A stretch of DNA of 64,000 bases from Tistrella mobilis (GCF_039634785.1 NZ_JBBIAB010000019.1:29501-93500); one strand, 5' to 3'; numbered from the stretch's first letter, positions 34,473 through 48,676 are shown. Made by a program: numbers and translations. The notes: generated from the letters alone by a model not told the origin.

Positions 34473-34736
34473 TCAACCGGTTCCGTCGTCAAGACCCCGA
34501 TCATGGACGCGACCGGCCCTTGCATCTGCCATCCCGCGATGCAGGCGCTCTGCGTTTCGCGGAGAGCGGAGCAAATGAAGGGTCTCGATGAGACCTCCCC
34601 AGCTACGACGCGACAGGATCACGACCGGCTCTCGTCCATCAGAGCGGCTGACAAGGACGGGCTCTCCGCCATGTGCGACTTCATCACAGATGGCATCAAG
34701 AGACTCTGCAAACTCGCGCTGATTGACGATGCGCAT
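34473..34736 (-). CDS. Phd/YefM-family antitoxin (orphan)
   Basis: The 87-residue protein starts MRIVNQREFAESLDAICDEV and has the Phd/YefM pattern EPVLVSRSDGREPVVILSRRSW. Such proteins bind DNA and neutralise a RelE/YoeB-like toxin. The ATG at 34736 has a GAGAGG site. No toxin gene follows: the stop is 31 bases from the convergent dioxygenase gene, and nothing RelE-like is seen. Base use is less GC-rich than the neighbours, which suggests an acquired remnant. Confidence 0.8.
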   Translation of the reverse strand: MRIVNQREFAESLDAICDEVAHGGEPVLVSRSDGREPVVILSRRSWGGLIETLHLLRSPRNAERLHRGMADARAGRVHDRGLDDGTG

Positions 34737-34772
34737 GTCACCTCTCCGGAGCCGCACCTCTTTCTGCAGTTT

Positions 34773-34815
34773 ACGAAAAAACGCGGCCCCCGTCTCCGGA
34801 GGCCGCGTTTTTCGT
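34773..34815. terminator. Bidirectional terminator downstream of pntB
   Basis: ACGCGGCC and GGCCGCGT form a stem flanked by A and T runs on both sides (34773-34788 and 34801-34815), so the hairpin works in both directions. It follows pntB on the minus strand. Confidence 0.85.
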
Positions 34816-34856
34816 CGTCTGATGCGTCGTCGTGGACGCGGTCGGGCGGTGCCTGA

Positions 34857-36260
34857 TCAGGCGTGCTCGATCGCCTTCACGATTTCCTCGGTCATCTTCT
34901 TGGCGTCGCCGAAGAGCATCATGGTGTTGTCGCGGAAGAACAGCTCGTTCTCGACGCCGGCATAGCCCGAGGCCATGCTGCGCTTGATGAACAGCACCGT
35001 GCCCGCGCGCTCGACGTCCAGGATCGGCATGCCGTAGATCGGGCTTGCCGGGTCGGTCTTGGCCGCCGGGTTGGTCACGTCGTTGGCGCCGATGACGAAG
35101 GCGACGTCGGTCGAGGCGAAGTCGCGGTTGATGTCTTCCAGCTCGAACACCGCGTCATAGGGCACATTGGCTTCGGCCAGCAACACGTTCATATGGCCGG
35201 GCATGCGGCCCGCGACCGGATGGATGGCGTAGCGCACCTTGACGCCCGCCTTCTCCAGCATGTCGGCCATTTCCTTCAGCGCATGCTGCGCCTGGGCCAC
35301 CGCCATGCCATAGCCGGGGACGATGATCACCGACGAGGCGTTCTTCATGATGAAGGCGGCATCCTCGGCGCTGCCCTGCTTCACCGTGCGGTCGCCCAGA
35401 TCGGCGCCACCCGCGGCGGCCGAGCTGCCATCGGTGCCGAAACCGCCCAGGATCACGTTGAAGAACGAGCGGTTCATGCCCTTGCACATGATATAGGACA
35501 GGATCGCGCCGCTCGACCCCACCAGCGCGCCGGTGATGATCAGCAGGTGGTTTTCCAGGGTGAAGCCGATGCCGGCCGCCGCCCAGCCCGAATAGCTGTT
35601 CAGCATCGACACCACGACCGGCATGTCGGCGCCGCCGATCGGGATGATCAGCAGGATGCCCAGCGCCAGCGCGATGAGGGTGAGCAGCCAGAAGGCCGCC
35701 GGCGCCTCGGTCAGGCAGAACACCACGATCAGCGCAATCACGGCGATGCCGAGACCCAGATTGATAGGGTGCTGCATCGGGAAGCGCACCGGCGCCGACT
35801 TGAAGATGCCCTGAAGCTTGCCGAAGGCGATGATCGAGCCGGTGAAGGTGATCGCACCGATGGCCGAGCCCAGCGACAGCTCGATCAGGCTGTTCACCTT
35901 GATGCTGCCGGCGGTACCGATGCCATAGGCCTCGGGCGCGTAATAGGCGGCGATGGCGACGAACACCGCGGCGAGGCCGACCAGGCTGTGGAAGGCCGCG
36001 ACCAGCTGCGGCATCGCGGTCATCTGGATGCGCAGCGCAATGATCGTGCCCACGGCACCGCCGATGATCACGCCCAGCACCACCAGCCAGTAGCTTTCGA
36101 CACCCGGCTGGAACAGGGTGACCAGCACGGCCAGCGCCATGCCACCAATGCCGATGCGGTTGCCGTTGCGGGCGCTGACCGGCGAGGACAGCCCCTTCAG
36201 CGCCATGATGAAGCAGACGGCGGCGACGAGATAAAGGAGTGAGGAAAGGTTTGCGTTCAC
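34857..36260 (-). CDS. pntB: NAD(P) transhydrogenase subunit beta
   Basis: The 467-residue protein has about nine membrane helices (residues 1-270, domain II) and the NADP-binding domain III (after residue 290), with the motifs [44 protein letters not shown] and the end [13 protein letters not shown]. With PntA it couples hydride transfer between NADH and NADP to proton entry, supplying NADPH. It is the last gene of pntAA-pntAB-pntB; 10 bases separate it from pntAB. Confidence 0.96.
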   Translation of the reverse strand: MNANLSSLLYLVAAVCFIMALKGLSSPVSARNGNRIGIGGMALAVLVTLFQPGVESYWLVVLGVIIGGAVGTIIALRIQMTAMPQLVAAFHSLVGLAAVFVAIAAYYAPEAYGIGTAGSIKVNSLIELSLGSAIGAITFTGSIIAFGKLQGIFKSAPVRFPMQHPINLGLGIAVIALIVVFCLTEAPAAFWLLTLIALALGILLIIPIGGADMPVVVSMLNSYSGWAAAGIGFTLENHLLIITGALVGSSGAILSYIMCKGMNRSFFNVILGGFGTDGSSAAAGGADLGDRTVKQGSAEDAAFIMKNASSVIIVPGYGMAVAQAQHALKEMADMLEKAGVKVRYAIHPVAGRMPGHMNVLLAEANVPYDAVFELEDINRDFASTDVAFVIGANDVTNPAAKTDPASPIYGMPILDVERAGTVLFIKRSMASGYAGVENELFFRDNTMMLFGDAKKMTEEIVKAIEHA

Positions 36261-36270
36261 GGTTCCGCCC

Positions 36271-36687
36271 TCAGCCCTTCTTCTTGAACATCTGCAGCAT
36301 GCGGTTGGTCACCACGAAGCCGCCGAAGATGTTGACCGAGGCGAGCGTGACCGCCAGGAAGCCCATCACCGTGGCGAAGCCGAAGGTGGCAGGACCGGCG
36401 GCGATGATCGCACCGACGACGATGATGCCCGAGATTGCGTTGGTGACCGCCATCAGCGGCGTGTGCAGCGCCGGCGTCACCTTCCAGACCACGTAATAGC
36501 CGACGAAGATCGCCAGCACGAAGACGGTCAGGCCAAGCACCAGCGGATCGACGCCACCATGGGCGGCGGCACCATCAACGGCAAGGCGGGCGATTTCGGC
36601 CTGCGCCTGACGCGCGGCGTCGAGGCTGGCATTGGCCGCCTCGAGATTGGCATCGGCGGCAGACTGAAGCTGGTCGAGCGCGCTCAT
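36271..36687 (-). CDS. pntAB: NAD(P) transhydrogenase subunit alpha, membrane part
   Basis: The 138-residue protein has an Ala-rich N-terminal helix (residues 1-40) and three or four membrane helices ([40 protein letters not shown]), the domain II portion of the alpha subunit. In E. coli this is fused to the NAD-binding part; the separate gene is usual in Alphaproteobacteria. Its ATG shares one base with the pntAA stop (TGATG), so translation is coupled. Confidence 0.93.
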   Translation of the reverse strand: MSALDQLQSAADANLEAANASLDAARQAQAEIARLAVDGAAAHGGVDPLVLGLTVFVLAIFVGYYVVWKVTPALHTPLMAVTNAISGIIVVGAIIAAGPATFGFATVMGFLAVTLASVNIFGGFVVTNRMLQMFKKKG

Positions 36688-37826
36688 CACTCGGCCTCCT
36701 TGAAGTTCGGATGCACCACGGCGCCGCCCTGGGTCAGCAGCGTGCCGGCGATGATCTCGTCGGCCGTGTCGACCTTCAGCGCCTTGGTTTCCTTGTCGAC
36801 CATCAGCGTCACGAAGGTCAGCAGGTTCTTGGCGTAGAGCTGGGCGGCATTGACCGCCACCCGGGCCGGCACGTTCGGGAAGGCGACGATGCGCACGCCA
36901 CCCGGGGTCTCGACCACCTCGCCATGGCGGGTGAGCGCGCAATTGCCGCCGGTTTCCGACGCCAGATCGACGATCACCGAGCCCGGCTTCATCGAGGCCA
37001 CCATCTCCTCGGTGATCAGCACCGGGGCGGGCTTGCCGGGGATCTGGGCGGTGGTGATGACCATGTCGTTCTTCTTGACATGATCGGCCAGCACCTGCGC
37101 CTGGCGGGCCTTGTAGGCGTCGCTCATCTCGCGGGCATAGCCGCCCTTGGTCTCGGCAGAGGCGGCCTCGTCATTGGGCACGTCGACGAAGCTCGCCCCC
37201 AGGCTTTCGACCTGTTCCTTCACCGCCGGACGCACGTCGAAGGCCGAGACGACACCGCCCAGGCGCCGCGCGGTCGCGATCGCCTGCAGGCCGGCGACGC
37301 CGGCGCCCAGCACCAGCACGCGGGCCGGTGGCACGGTGCCGGCTGCGGTCATCATCATCGGCATGGCGCGGCCGAACTCGGCAGCCGCGTCGATCACCGC
37401 CCGATAGCCCGCCAGATTGCTCTGCGACGAGAGCACGTCCATCGACTGGGCGCGGGTGATGCGCGGCACCAGCTCCATGGCGAAGGCGGTCACCCCGGCC
37501 TCTGCCAGCCGCTTCACCAGCTCACGATTGGTGTAGGGGCTCAGCATGGCGACCAGGGTCGCCCCCTTGGGCAGGGCCGCGGTCTCGGCCTCGTCGGGTG
37601 CCTGCACCTTCAGCACAAGGTCGGCCCCGGTCAGCGCCGCCGCGGCATCGGCGGCGATCTCGGCACCTGCTGCCTTGAACGCATCGTCGGTGATGGCGGC
37701 CCCCAGCCCGGCGCCCGCCTCCACCACGACCTCAAAGCCCAGGTCGCGATATTTTTTGACCGTTTCGGGGGTCGCCGCGACGCGCTTCTCGTGCGCGCGG
37801 GTCTCCCTCGGAACTGCGATCTTCAT
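36687..37826 (-). CDS. pntAA: NAD(P) transhydrogenase subunit alpha, NAD-binding part
   Basis: The 379-residue cytoplasmic domain I begins [20 protein letters not shown] and has the alanine-dehydrogenase-like NAD site [21 protein letters not shown] (about residue 170) and the mobile-loop region with RxxMSDAY. It is the first gene of the operon. Two palindromes lie upstream in a long intergenic region and could control it. Confidence 0.95.
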   Translation of the reverse strand: MKIAVPRETRAHEKRVAATPETVKKYRDLGFEVVVEAGAGLGAAITDDAFKAAGAEIAADAAAALTGADLVLKVQAPDEAETAALPKGATLVAMLSPYTNRELVKRLAEAGVTAFAMELVPRITRAQSMDVLSSQSNLAGYRAVIDAAAEFGRAMPMMMTAAGTVPPARVLVLGAGVAGLQAIATARRLGGVVSAFDVRPAVKEQVESLGASFVDVPNDEAASAETKGGYAREMSDAYKARQAQVLADHVKKNDMVITTAQIPGKPAPVLITEEMVASMKPGSVIVDLASETGGNCALTRHGEVVETPGGVRIVAFPNVPARVAVNAAQLYAKNLLTFVTLMVDKETKALKVDTADEIIAGTLLTQGGAVVHPNFKEAE

Positions 37827-37895
37827 GGTCTCTCCGGCCCTCGTTCTGTCTCTGCGGCGCCCCGACGCCGCCGACGCTGCGGTGCAGCAATATTA

Positions 37896-37917
37896 TGAGG
37901 CAGTTATTCTTGCCTCA
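37896..37917. promoter_or_regulatory. Inverted repeat upstream of pntAA
   Basis: TGAGGCA (37896-37902) and TGCCTCA (37911-37917) are perfectly complementary and separated by eight bases, 70-91 bases upstream of the pntAA start. Candidate operator; factor unknown. Confidence 0.35.
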
Positions 37918-37947
37918 GGTAACTTTGTTTGCCAAGTCCGCGATTTC

Positions 37948-37964
37948 ATGGAACGCCGTTCCAT
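37948..37964. promoter_or_regulatory. Palindrome upstream of pntAA
   Basis: ATGGAAC and GTTCCAT flank a GCC spacer as a perfect inverted repeat, about 31 bases further upstream than the first repeat. Its geometry fits a site for a dimeric HTH protein; none is identified. Confidence 0.35.
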
Positions 37965-38242
37965 ACGCCACTGCATCTGGCACCGCACATGCCGCAGTGC
38001 ACCCACGGTCCGGCAAACCTGTCCAGACATCCACCGGCGGAGATGATCACCCGCCGGCTTCAGGGCCCCCCGGACCGGCGGGATGGTATCCCATGCCGGC
38101 CCCCTCCTTCCCTTATCACCCGGACGGCCGCGCGGTTCAACGGTGGATTCATGACGTTCGATGCAATCGCCGCAGCGCGGTTGCGGCCGATCGTCACGGA
38201 ACCATCCCGCACATCATCAACCATAACGCGCAGAACTGGACA

Positions 38243-38280
38243 AAAGGAAGGCCGGCCCCGGATACAGCCGGGGCCGGCCT
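38243..38280 (-). terminator. Terminator after metH
   Basis: AGGCCGGCCCCGG (38249-38261) pairs perfectly with CCGGGGCCGGCCT (38268-38280) around a six-base loop. Read on the minus strand, a T-rich stretch (TTCCTTTTG) follows, 19 bases after the metH stop. Confidence 0.75.
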
Positions 38281-38298
38281 CGGGTGGTCAGATCCCCG

Positions 38299-41808
<3,510 letters not shown>

Positions 41809-41860
41809 CTTGCCTCGATCGCGCTGTTCGGGGACCAGGATAACGTGGTGAGGGTTGCGG

Positions 41861-42805
41861 TCAGCCGGCCGCGCGGGCGGCGGCCACCTCCGCCCGCGGG
41901 CGGATGCCGAGCAGGTGGCAGGCGCTGATGGTCAGCTCCGCCTTGTTCAGGGTGTAGAAGTGCAGATCCGCGCAGCCTTCCGCCGCCAGCACCCGCGCCT
42001 GTTCGGCGAGCAGCATGGCCGAGACCGCCTGATGGGTGGCTTCGTCGGCATCGGCGCCATCATAGAGCCGTTCCATCCAGTCGGGAATCCCGGCACCGCA
42101 GGCGGCCGAGAACCGCTTGATCTGCTGGAAGCCCAGCACCGGCATCAGCCCGGGCAGGATGGGTCTGGTGATGCCGGCCGCCGCCGCGCGGTCGCGGAAG
42201 CGCAGGAACACCGCCGGGTCGAAGAAATACTGGGTGATGGCGCGGGTGGCGCCGGCATCCAGTTTGGCCTTCAGATTGTCGAGATCGGCCCCGGCGCTTT
42301 GTGCCTGGGGGTGAACCTCGGGATAGGCCGCCACGCTGATCTCGAACCGGCCGAGATCGGCCAGGGCGCGCACAAGATCCACCGCGAAGGGGAAGCCGTC
42401 CGGATGCGGAACATAGGGCCCGGCCCCCTGGGGCGGGTCGCCGCGCAACGCCACGACATGATCGATGCCATCTGCGATGTAGCCCTCGGCCACCGCCATG
42501 ACATCCGCGCGCGAGGCGTCGACGCAGGTGAGATGAGCAGCGGCGGCAAGGCCGTAGTCCCGGCGCATGCGCAGCACCGTGTCCCGCGTCTTGTCGCGGG
42601 TGGACCCGCCCGCGCCATAGGTCACCGACACGAAGTCGGGTGCATAGGCGGCAAGCCGTGCGACATTCTCCCACAGTCGCGCCTCTGCCTGGGCGCCGCG
42701 GGGCGGGAAGAACTCCAGGCTGATCTTCAGCCCGGGCACCGGCGCGGGCGCGTCCCAGAGCGCCCGGGGGGTCAGGACCCGCCCGTCGGTGGTCACCGTC
42801 ATCAC
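41861..42805 (-). CDS. metF: Methylenetetrahydrofolate reductase
   Basis: The 314-residue TIM-barrel flavoprotein has LEFFPPRG near residue 31, the FVSVTYGAGGSTRDKT motif, and LRGDPP. It supplies methyl-tetrahydrofolate for MetH. Its ATG overlaps the stop of sahR by four bases (ATGA), and metH starts 52 bases after its stop, so the three genes are one operon. Confidence 0.94.
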   Translation of the reverse strand: MMTVTTDGRVLTPRALWDAPAPVPGLKISLEFFPPRGAQAEARLWENVARLAAYAPDFVSVTYGAGGSTRDKTRDTVLRMRRDYGLAAAAHLTCVDASRADVMAVAEGYIADGIDHVVALRGDPPQGAGPYVPHPDGFPFAVDLVRALADLGRFEISVAAYPEVHPQAQSAGADLDNLKAKLDAGATRAITQYFFDPAVFLRFRDRAAAAGITRPILPGLMPVLGFQQIKRFSAACGAGIPDWMERLYDGADADEATHQAVSAMLLAEQARVLAAEGCADLHFYTLNKAELTISACHLLGIRPRAEVAAARAAG

Positions 42806-43866
42806 GTCGTCTCCCTGTTCTTATGGCCGGTCCTGCGGCCAGCCGCAGCCCGAAGGGTCTCGTCCTCCCCCGGCCCTGCCGCACCATCCGTCCGGTGCGC
42901 GGGCCACAACACCACCGTCAGCGGCTCACCCGGCAGCCGGATCGGCACCCCGGACCTGAGCCCGGCCGCCGAGAGCCAGTCTTCAACCTCGTCGTCGGAA
43001 AATCCCAGCCGGCGATGCGCGTGATCACGCCGCAGATCCTCGAGCGTATGGGCGGCGAAATCCACCACCACCATCATCCCGCCCGGGCGCAGCACCCGTG
43101 CCGCTTCGGCCAGCGCATGGCCGGGATCGTCCAGATAGTGCAGCACCTGGTGGATCACCACCGCATCGAAGGCCGCATCGGTCACCGGCAGCTGGTTCAG
43201 ATCGCCCAGCCGCACCTGGCAATGATCGAGCCCCGACGAGGCCAGCTGTTCGCGCGCCACCGCCAGCATCTCGCGCGAGCGGTCGATCCCCAGCCCGAAA
43301 TCGACCAGCGGGCCCAGCAGGTCCAGAATCCGGCCGGTGCCGGTGCCGATATCGAGCAGGCTGCGCGGCCCGGCCGTGCGGATCAGGCCCGACAACGCCG
43401 CCTCGACCTGCGCCTCGGGCACATGCAGGGCGCGAATGCGGCGCCATTCCGCCGCATTGGCCCGGAAATAGGCTTCGGCCTGACGGGCACGGTCTTCCTT
43501 CACCCGCCGCAGCCGGCCCAGATCGACCGCCAGCGCCGGATCGTCCAGCGGCAGCAGTTCCACCAGGCGCCGGGCCAGACCTGCGGCCGCCCCTTCGCGC
43601 GCCAGGCGGTAGAACACCCAGGCCCCTTCGGGAATCCGGTCGAGCAGCCCGGCCTCGCACATCAGTTTCAGATGGCGGGAAACGCGCGGCTGGCTCTGGC
43701 CCAGGATCTGGGTCAGTTCGGTGACGGTCAGCTCGCCTGCCGACAACAGGGCGAGCAGGCGCAGCCGGGTCGGTTCCGCCGCAGCCTTCAGCCCGTCGAG
43801 CAGCGTGTCCATGGCTGCCACGGTCGCCGTATCATGCGGCCCGTCGACGGCCGGAAGGCTTCCCAT
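42802..43866 (-). CDS. sahR: ArsR-family regulator fused to a SAM methyltransferase domain (SahR-type)
   Basis: The 354-residue protein has an ArsR winged-helix domain at residues 20-100 (LTVTELTQILGQSQPRVSRHLKLM) and a class I methyltransferase domain at 145-300 (LLDIGTGTGRILDLL as the SAM/SAH-binding loop). SahR proteins, described by regulon reconstruction in Proteobacteria, repress methionine-cycle genes and sense S-adenosylhomocysteine. Position at the head of metF-metH with overlapping start and stop strongly supports this. An operator-like tandem repeat lies over its own predicted -10 region, suggesting autoregulation. Confidence 0.85.
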   Translation of the reverse strand: MGSLPAVDGPHDTATVAAMDTLLDGLKAAAEPTRLRLLALLSAGELTVTELTQILGQSQPRVSRHLKLMCEAGLLDRIPEGAWVFYRLAREGAAAGLARRLVELLPLDDPALAVDLGRLRRVKEDRARQAEAYFRANAAEWRRIRALHVPEAQVEAALSGLIRTAGPRSLLDIGTGTGRILDLLGPLVDFGLGIDRSREMLAVAREQLASSGLDHCQVRLGDLNQLPVTDAAFDAVVIHQVLHYLDDPGHALAEAARVLRPGGMMVVVDFAAHTLEDLRRDHAHRRLGFSDDEVEDWLSAAGLRSGVPIRLPGEPLTVVLWPAHRTDGAAGPGEDETLRAAAGRRTGHKNRETT

Positions 43867-43901
43867 CCCCTGATGCTCCCTCTGCGGGTCATGACATAAA
43901 C

Positions 43902-43916
43902 ATATCTTTATATCTT
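43902..43916. promoter_or_regulatory. Candidate SahR operator
   Basis: ATATCTT occurs twice in tandem (43902-43908 and 43910-43916) in an otherwise GC-rich region, 36-50 bases upstream of the sahR start and overlapping the predicted -10 box. AT-rich sites with such words are expected for ArsR-type SahR regulators; the exact consensus in this lineage is from memory. Confidence 0.5.
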
Positions 43917-43933
43917 AAATCGACCTGTGGCAA
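43905..43933 (-). promoter_or_regulatory. Predicted promoter of the sahR-metF-metH operon
   Basis: On the minus strand, TTGCCA (43928-43933) and TAAAGA (43905-43910) are 17 bases apart, placing transcription start near 43898, about 32 bases before the sahR ATG. Confidence 0.4.
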
Positions 43934-44137
43934 GCCGGCAGCGCATATCCGGCCCAGGCCCCCCGAAGCATGGGGGCTGCGGGCTTTTCCATGGCCTGCG
44001 GCAGTGTCCTGTGATAGGTGAACCTGTCGCACGTCGTCTTTCCATGTGATAGTTCGGGGTGCGGGTCGGATCGGGGCCGCGAATACGGAGGACGGACGCA
44101 TATGGCCGCAGTCGCAAGCCGGGCGGAGTGCCAGACC

Positions 44138-44953
44138 ATGACCATCCAGTCCCCGGAAGCGGACAGCCCCCGGCCCCGGCGCCTGGCGGCACGCCTTGGT
44201 GCAGCCGTGGCCGCGCTCGCCATGCTGGGCGCCTGTGCCACCGCCGGAAACGACGTGCCGATGTCGGCCGTGCCCAACCAGCCGGCCGAGCTGTCGGACC
44301 CGATCGAGCCCGTGAACCGGGCGATCTTCGCGGCCAACACCTTCGTCGACGGCCTGCTGATCCGTCCGGCGGCGATGTTCTATCGCCAGATGATCCCGCC
44401 GGCGATCCAGACCGTGATCGGCAACTTCCTTGTCAACCTGTCGCTGCCGCTGGTCTTCGTCAACGACGTGGCCCAGGGTGAGCCGGAACGCGCGGCGGAA
44501 ACCGCCGGCCGCTTCATGATCAACAGCATCGCCGGTGTCGGCGGCCTGATCGATGTGGCGACCGACGCCGGCATGCCGCCCGCGCATGACGAGGATTTCG
44601 ACCAGACCTTCGCGGTCTGGGGCATCGGCCCCGGCCCCTATATCGTGCTGCCGATCCTGGGGCCGGCGACGCTGCGCCATACCTTCGGCCGCGCGGCCGA
44701 TGCTTTCGGCAATCCGGTCGACTATGCCATCGACGATCAGGGCACGATGATCGGGATCACCGTGGCCAAGGGCATTGTCGCGCGGGAGCGTGCGATCGAG
44801 CCGCTGGACGACCTGAAGCGCAATTCGGTCGATTTCTACGCCGCCGTGCGCAGCGCCTACTGGCAGCGCCGGCTGGCCGAAATCTCCAACGGCAAGGTCG
44901 GCACCGGTCAGGGCAATGACGACGTCTTCCGTCTGGACCTCGACGCGGACTGA
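44138..44953 (+). CDS. mlaA: MlaA/VacJ-family outer-membrane lipoprotein
   Basis: The protein has a lipoprotein signal ending LAMLGAC (Cys about residue 33 from this start), then the VacJ pattern DPIEPVNRAIFAANTFVDGLLIRP and the membrane-ring region, ending with DPDQTFAVWGIGPGPYIVLP-like residues. It should extract mislocalised phospholipids from the outer membrane and pass them to MlaC. ATG at 44138 gives a normal signal length; ATG at 44102 has the better GGAGGA site. mlaC follows after 96 bases. Confidence 0.9.
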   Translation: MTIQSPEADSPRPRRLAARLGAAVAALAMLGACATAGNDVPMSAVPNQPAELSDPIEPVNRAIFAANTFVDGLLIRPAAMFYRQMIPPAIQTVIGNFLVNLSLPLVFVNDVAQGEPERAAETAGRFMINSIAGVGGLIDVATDAGMPPAHDEDFDQTFAVWGIGPGPYIVLPILGPATLRHTFGRAADAFGNPVDYAIDDQGTMIGITVAKGIVARERAIEPLDDLKRNSVDFYAAVRSAYWQRRLAEISNGKVGTGQGNDDVFRLDLDAD

Positions 44954-45049
44954 GTCGTGGCCCATATGTTGGCGGTACGTCCGTCGGGCGGCGCAGCACC
45001 CGGCGTGCAGCCCACCATCACCAGGCACACCACCAGGAGAGTCATCGCG

Positions 45050-45742
45050 ATGACCATCCGTCTTCGCGGAATCGCGGTTGCCGTGGCACTCGGCGCAGCG
45101 CTGCCGATTCTGCCAGTCTTCGGACCCGCCACCTCGTCCGTGGCGATGGCCGCCATCTCGCCCCAGGCTGCGGCCAGCTCGATCGAGGATTTCGGCAACA
45201 AGGCGATCTCGGCCCTGTCCGAACCCGGCCTCGATCGTGAGACCCGGACCGAGCGGTTCCGCAAGCTGTTCCATGAAGGCTTCGATTTCGACTGGATCTC
45301 GCGCTTCGTGCTGGGCCGCCACTGGCGGACCGCGAGCGGGCCCCAGCGCGACGCCTTCCGCGACGCCTTCGACGCCTATGTCGTCGCCACCTATTCCAGC
45401 CGCTTCGCCGACTACATCGCCGATACCTATTCGAAGCAGCTGGCGGCATCGGGCGAAGGCAAGGCCTTCAAGACCACCAATGTCCGCGCCGATAGCAATG
45501 ATGACCGGATGGTCGTGATTTCCGGCCAGATCTGGCGCCCGGACGGGCCGCCGGTGCCGCTGGATTTCCGCGTCCGCGTGGACGGCAGCAGCCCGCAGAT
45601 CATCGACATCGCGATCGAAGGCGTGAGCATGGCCATCACCCAGCGCTCCGAATTCTCGTCGGTGATCGAGCGCTCGGGCATGGACGGGCTGATCGGCGAG
45701 CTGAAGCGCCGTACCGAACAGGTCACCGCCTCGGCCCGGTAA
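45050..45742 (+). CDS. mlaC: MlaC/Ttg2D-family periplasmic phospholipid carrier
   Basis: The 230-residue protein has a signal peptide (residues 1-34, ending SSVAMAA) and the MlaC core (RKLFHEGFDFDWISRFVLGRHWRTASGPQRDAFRDAF; YADTYSK-like and VDFRV regions). It ferries phospholipids between the outer-membrane MlaA and the inner-membrane MlaFEDB complex, which is not in this window. It has an AGGAGA site and is followed by a terminator. Confidence 0.9.
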   Translation: MTIRLRGIAVAVALGAALPILPVFGPATSSVAMAAISPQAAASSIEDFGNKAISALSEPGLDRETRTERFRKLFHEGFDFDWISRFVLGRHWRTASGPQRDAFRDAFDAYVVATYSSRFADYIADTYSKQLAASGEGKAFKTTNVRADSNDDRMVVISGQIWRPDGPPVPLDFRVRVDGSSPQIIDIAIEGVSMAITQRSEFSSVIERSGMDGLIGELKRRTEQVTASAR

Positions 45743-45771
45743 GCCCGGCTCTGCACACCCGTCACTGAAAG

Positions 45772-45804
45772 CCGGTGGCCTCTCCAGAGGGGCCGCCGGT
45801 TTTT
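45772..45804 (+). terminator. Rho-independent terminator after mlaC
   Basis: CCGGTGGCC (45772-45780) pairs with GGCCGCCGG (45791-45799) with one wobble and a small inner stem, followed by five T residues. Confidence 0.85.
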
Positions 45805-45808
45805 CATG

Positions 45809-46120
45809 TCAGCTGCCCTCGACCGCCTGCATCACGGCCAGGACGCAGGTCACCGGATCGACGCGCTCATTCCCGAAATAGACACTGCCCTGCTGACGCA
45901 GGAAGCCTTTGGTCGTCAGCACTTTACCGATGTCGTTGTAAGCGTTCTGCCACGAGGGATCGTGGCAGGCCGTCTTCAACGCTTCGGTACCCAGGTCGAA
46001 AGCGATGGCATGCACGGTGCGCCTCGGCTGTCCGGTGTTGTGGCCGACACCCGCAGTCACAGCTGATGCACTGATGTCGGACGTGGCGCTGATCATGGCA
46101 TGCCTCGCGTCATACGTCAT
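45809..46120 (-). CDS. VapD-like ribonuclease fragment
   Basis: Residues about 36-103 read HAIAFDLGTEALKTACHD, then NAYNDIGKVLTTKGF and QQGSVYFGN, the N-terminal half of VapD, a Cas2-like RNase toxin. Family members continue about 30-35 residues with a conserved VRDIR segment; here the gene stops after VLAVMQAVEGS, five bases beyond the mlaC terminator, so it looks C-terminally truncated. About 35 unusual residues precede the VapD core. Start choice (46120, 46138 or 46162) is uncertain. No VapX-like partner is seen. Confidence 0.6.
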   Translation of the reverse strand: MTYDARHAMISATSDISASAVTAGVGHNTGQPRRTVHAIAFDLGTEALKTACHDPSWQNAYNDIGKVLTTKGFLRQQGSVYFGNERVDPVTCVLAVMQAVEGS

Positions 46121-46151
46121 CTTCTGCCTGCTTTCCATCGCCTGAAACGAT

Positions 46152-46184
46152 ATCGCCCCCATCCATGCAAGAGATGGGGGCGAT
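46152..46184 (-). terminator. Hairpin downstream of ettA
   Basis: ATCGCCCCCATC (46152-46163) and GATGGGGGCGAT (46173-46184) form a perfect 12-bp stem with a nine-base loop, 45 bases after the ettA stop. It lacks a T-run. It covers the outermost ATG of the VapD-like frame, which argues for an inner start there. Confidence 0.5.
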
Positions 46185-46228
46185 GATGTCGCAGTGACAG
46201 GTCTCCGCAGATGCGAAGATCCGTCGCC

Positions 46229-47911
<1,683 letters not shown>

Positions 47912-48070
47912 ATGCCACCCCGTGAGGCCCTGGCGGAGGCGATCTCCGCGGGCGCTTGAAGAGAAATGGTGCCGGGCAGCGCTCGCCCGTGTCGGCCCCG
48001 CCCGTGTCGGCCCCGGTTGTACCCCATCAGGGCCGGTCGCTTCAATGTTCTGGGGCCGGGGGCGCCCCTG

Positions 48071-48676
48071 TCAGCTGCGCATGGCCGAGAGCTTCTTCAC
48101 CTGATAGGCCCTGACCGTCCGCCGGTCGGGCTCCGGCGCCGTCAGCGGCTCCGCCCGCCGCAATTCGCCGGCCAGCGCCCGGCGGCGGAGGTCGTCATAG
48201 CTGAGCGCACCTTCGCGGATCCAGCCGATCTCGGCCTCGCCCACCTCGCGCAGCGGCTTTGCCGGCACGCCCGCCACCATGGTCCGCGGCGGCACCTTCA
48301 TGCCGGTCTTCACGAAGGACATGGCGGCGACCACCGAGAAATCGCCGATCTCGGCATCATCCATCACCACCGCATTCATGCCGACCAGCGCGAGCTGGCC
48401 CAGCCTGCAGCCATGGAGCACAGCGCCATGGCCGGCCGCCGCCATCTCGCCCACCACGACCTCGCCGCCCGGATAGGTATGGGCGACGACATTGTCCTGA
48501 AGATTGGCGCCCCGCAGCACGGTGATCCGGCCGCTGTCGCCGCGCAGCGACGCCCCCGGGCCGACATAGGCCTCGGGGCCGATGATCACGTCGCCGATCA
48601 GCACCGCGGTCTCGTGCACGAAGGCGGTGGGATCGATCACCGGCACCACGTCGTCATAGGCATAGATGAAAGCCAT
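48071..48676 (-). CDS. Gamma-carbonic-anhydrase-like hexapeptide-repeat protein (PaaY-like)
   Basis: The 201-residue left-handed beta-helix protein shows hexapeptide repeats from VIDPTAFVHETAVLIGDVIIG to about residue 140, with metal-site histidines at VVAHTYPGG and GHGAVLHGC. The extra C-terminal tail (residues 160-201) resembles PaaY/CaiE proteins. PaaY hydrolyses stray CoA thioesters in phenylacetate breakdown, but no paa gene is present here, so a general gamma-CA role is equally possible. Confidence 0.82.
   Translation of the reverse strand: MAFIYAYDDVVPVIDPTAFVHETAVLIGDVIIGPEAYVGPGASLRGDSGRITVLRGANLQDNVVAHTYPGGEVVVGEMAAAGHGAVLHGCRLGQLALVGMNAVVMDDAEIGDFSVVAAMSFVKTGMKVPPRTMVAGVPAKPLREVGEAEIGWIREGALSYDDLRRRALAGELRRAEPLTAPEPDRRTVRAYQVKKLSAMRS

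Larger units (their letters stand above)
37827..38298. other. Intergenic region upstream of pntAA
   Basis: This 472-base region lies between the pnt start and the 3' end of metH, so it should contain the pnt promoter and the metH terminator. Its AT-richer part (37885-37965) contains two perfect inverted repeats (listed separately). Plus-strand open frames here have no recognisable product and are not called. Confidence 0.55.

Noticed and set aside
34863..37898. Plus-strand frames opposite the pnt genes
   Set aside because: They are antisense to three well-supported genes and have no family resemblance.
43867..44101. SAM or SAH riboswitch ahead of the met operon
   Set aside because: The predicted leader is only about 30 bases, too short, and an AT-rich operator with an ArsR-type regulator explains control better.
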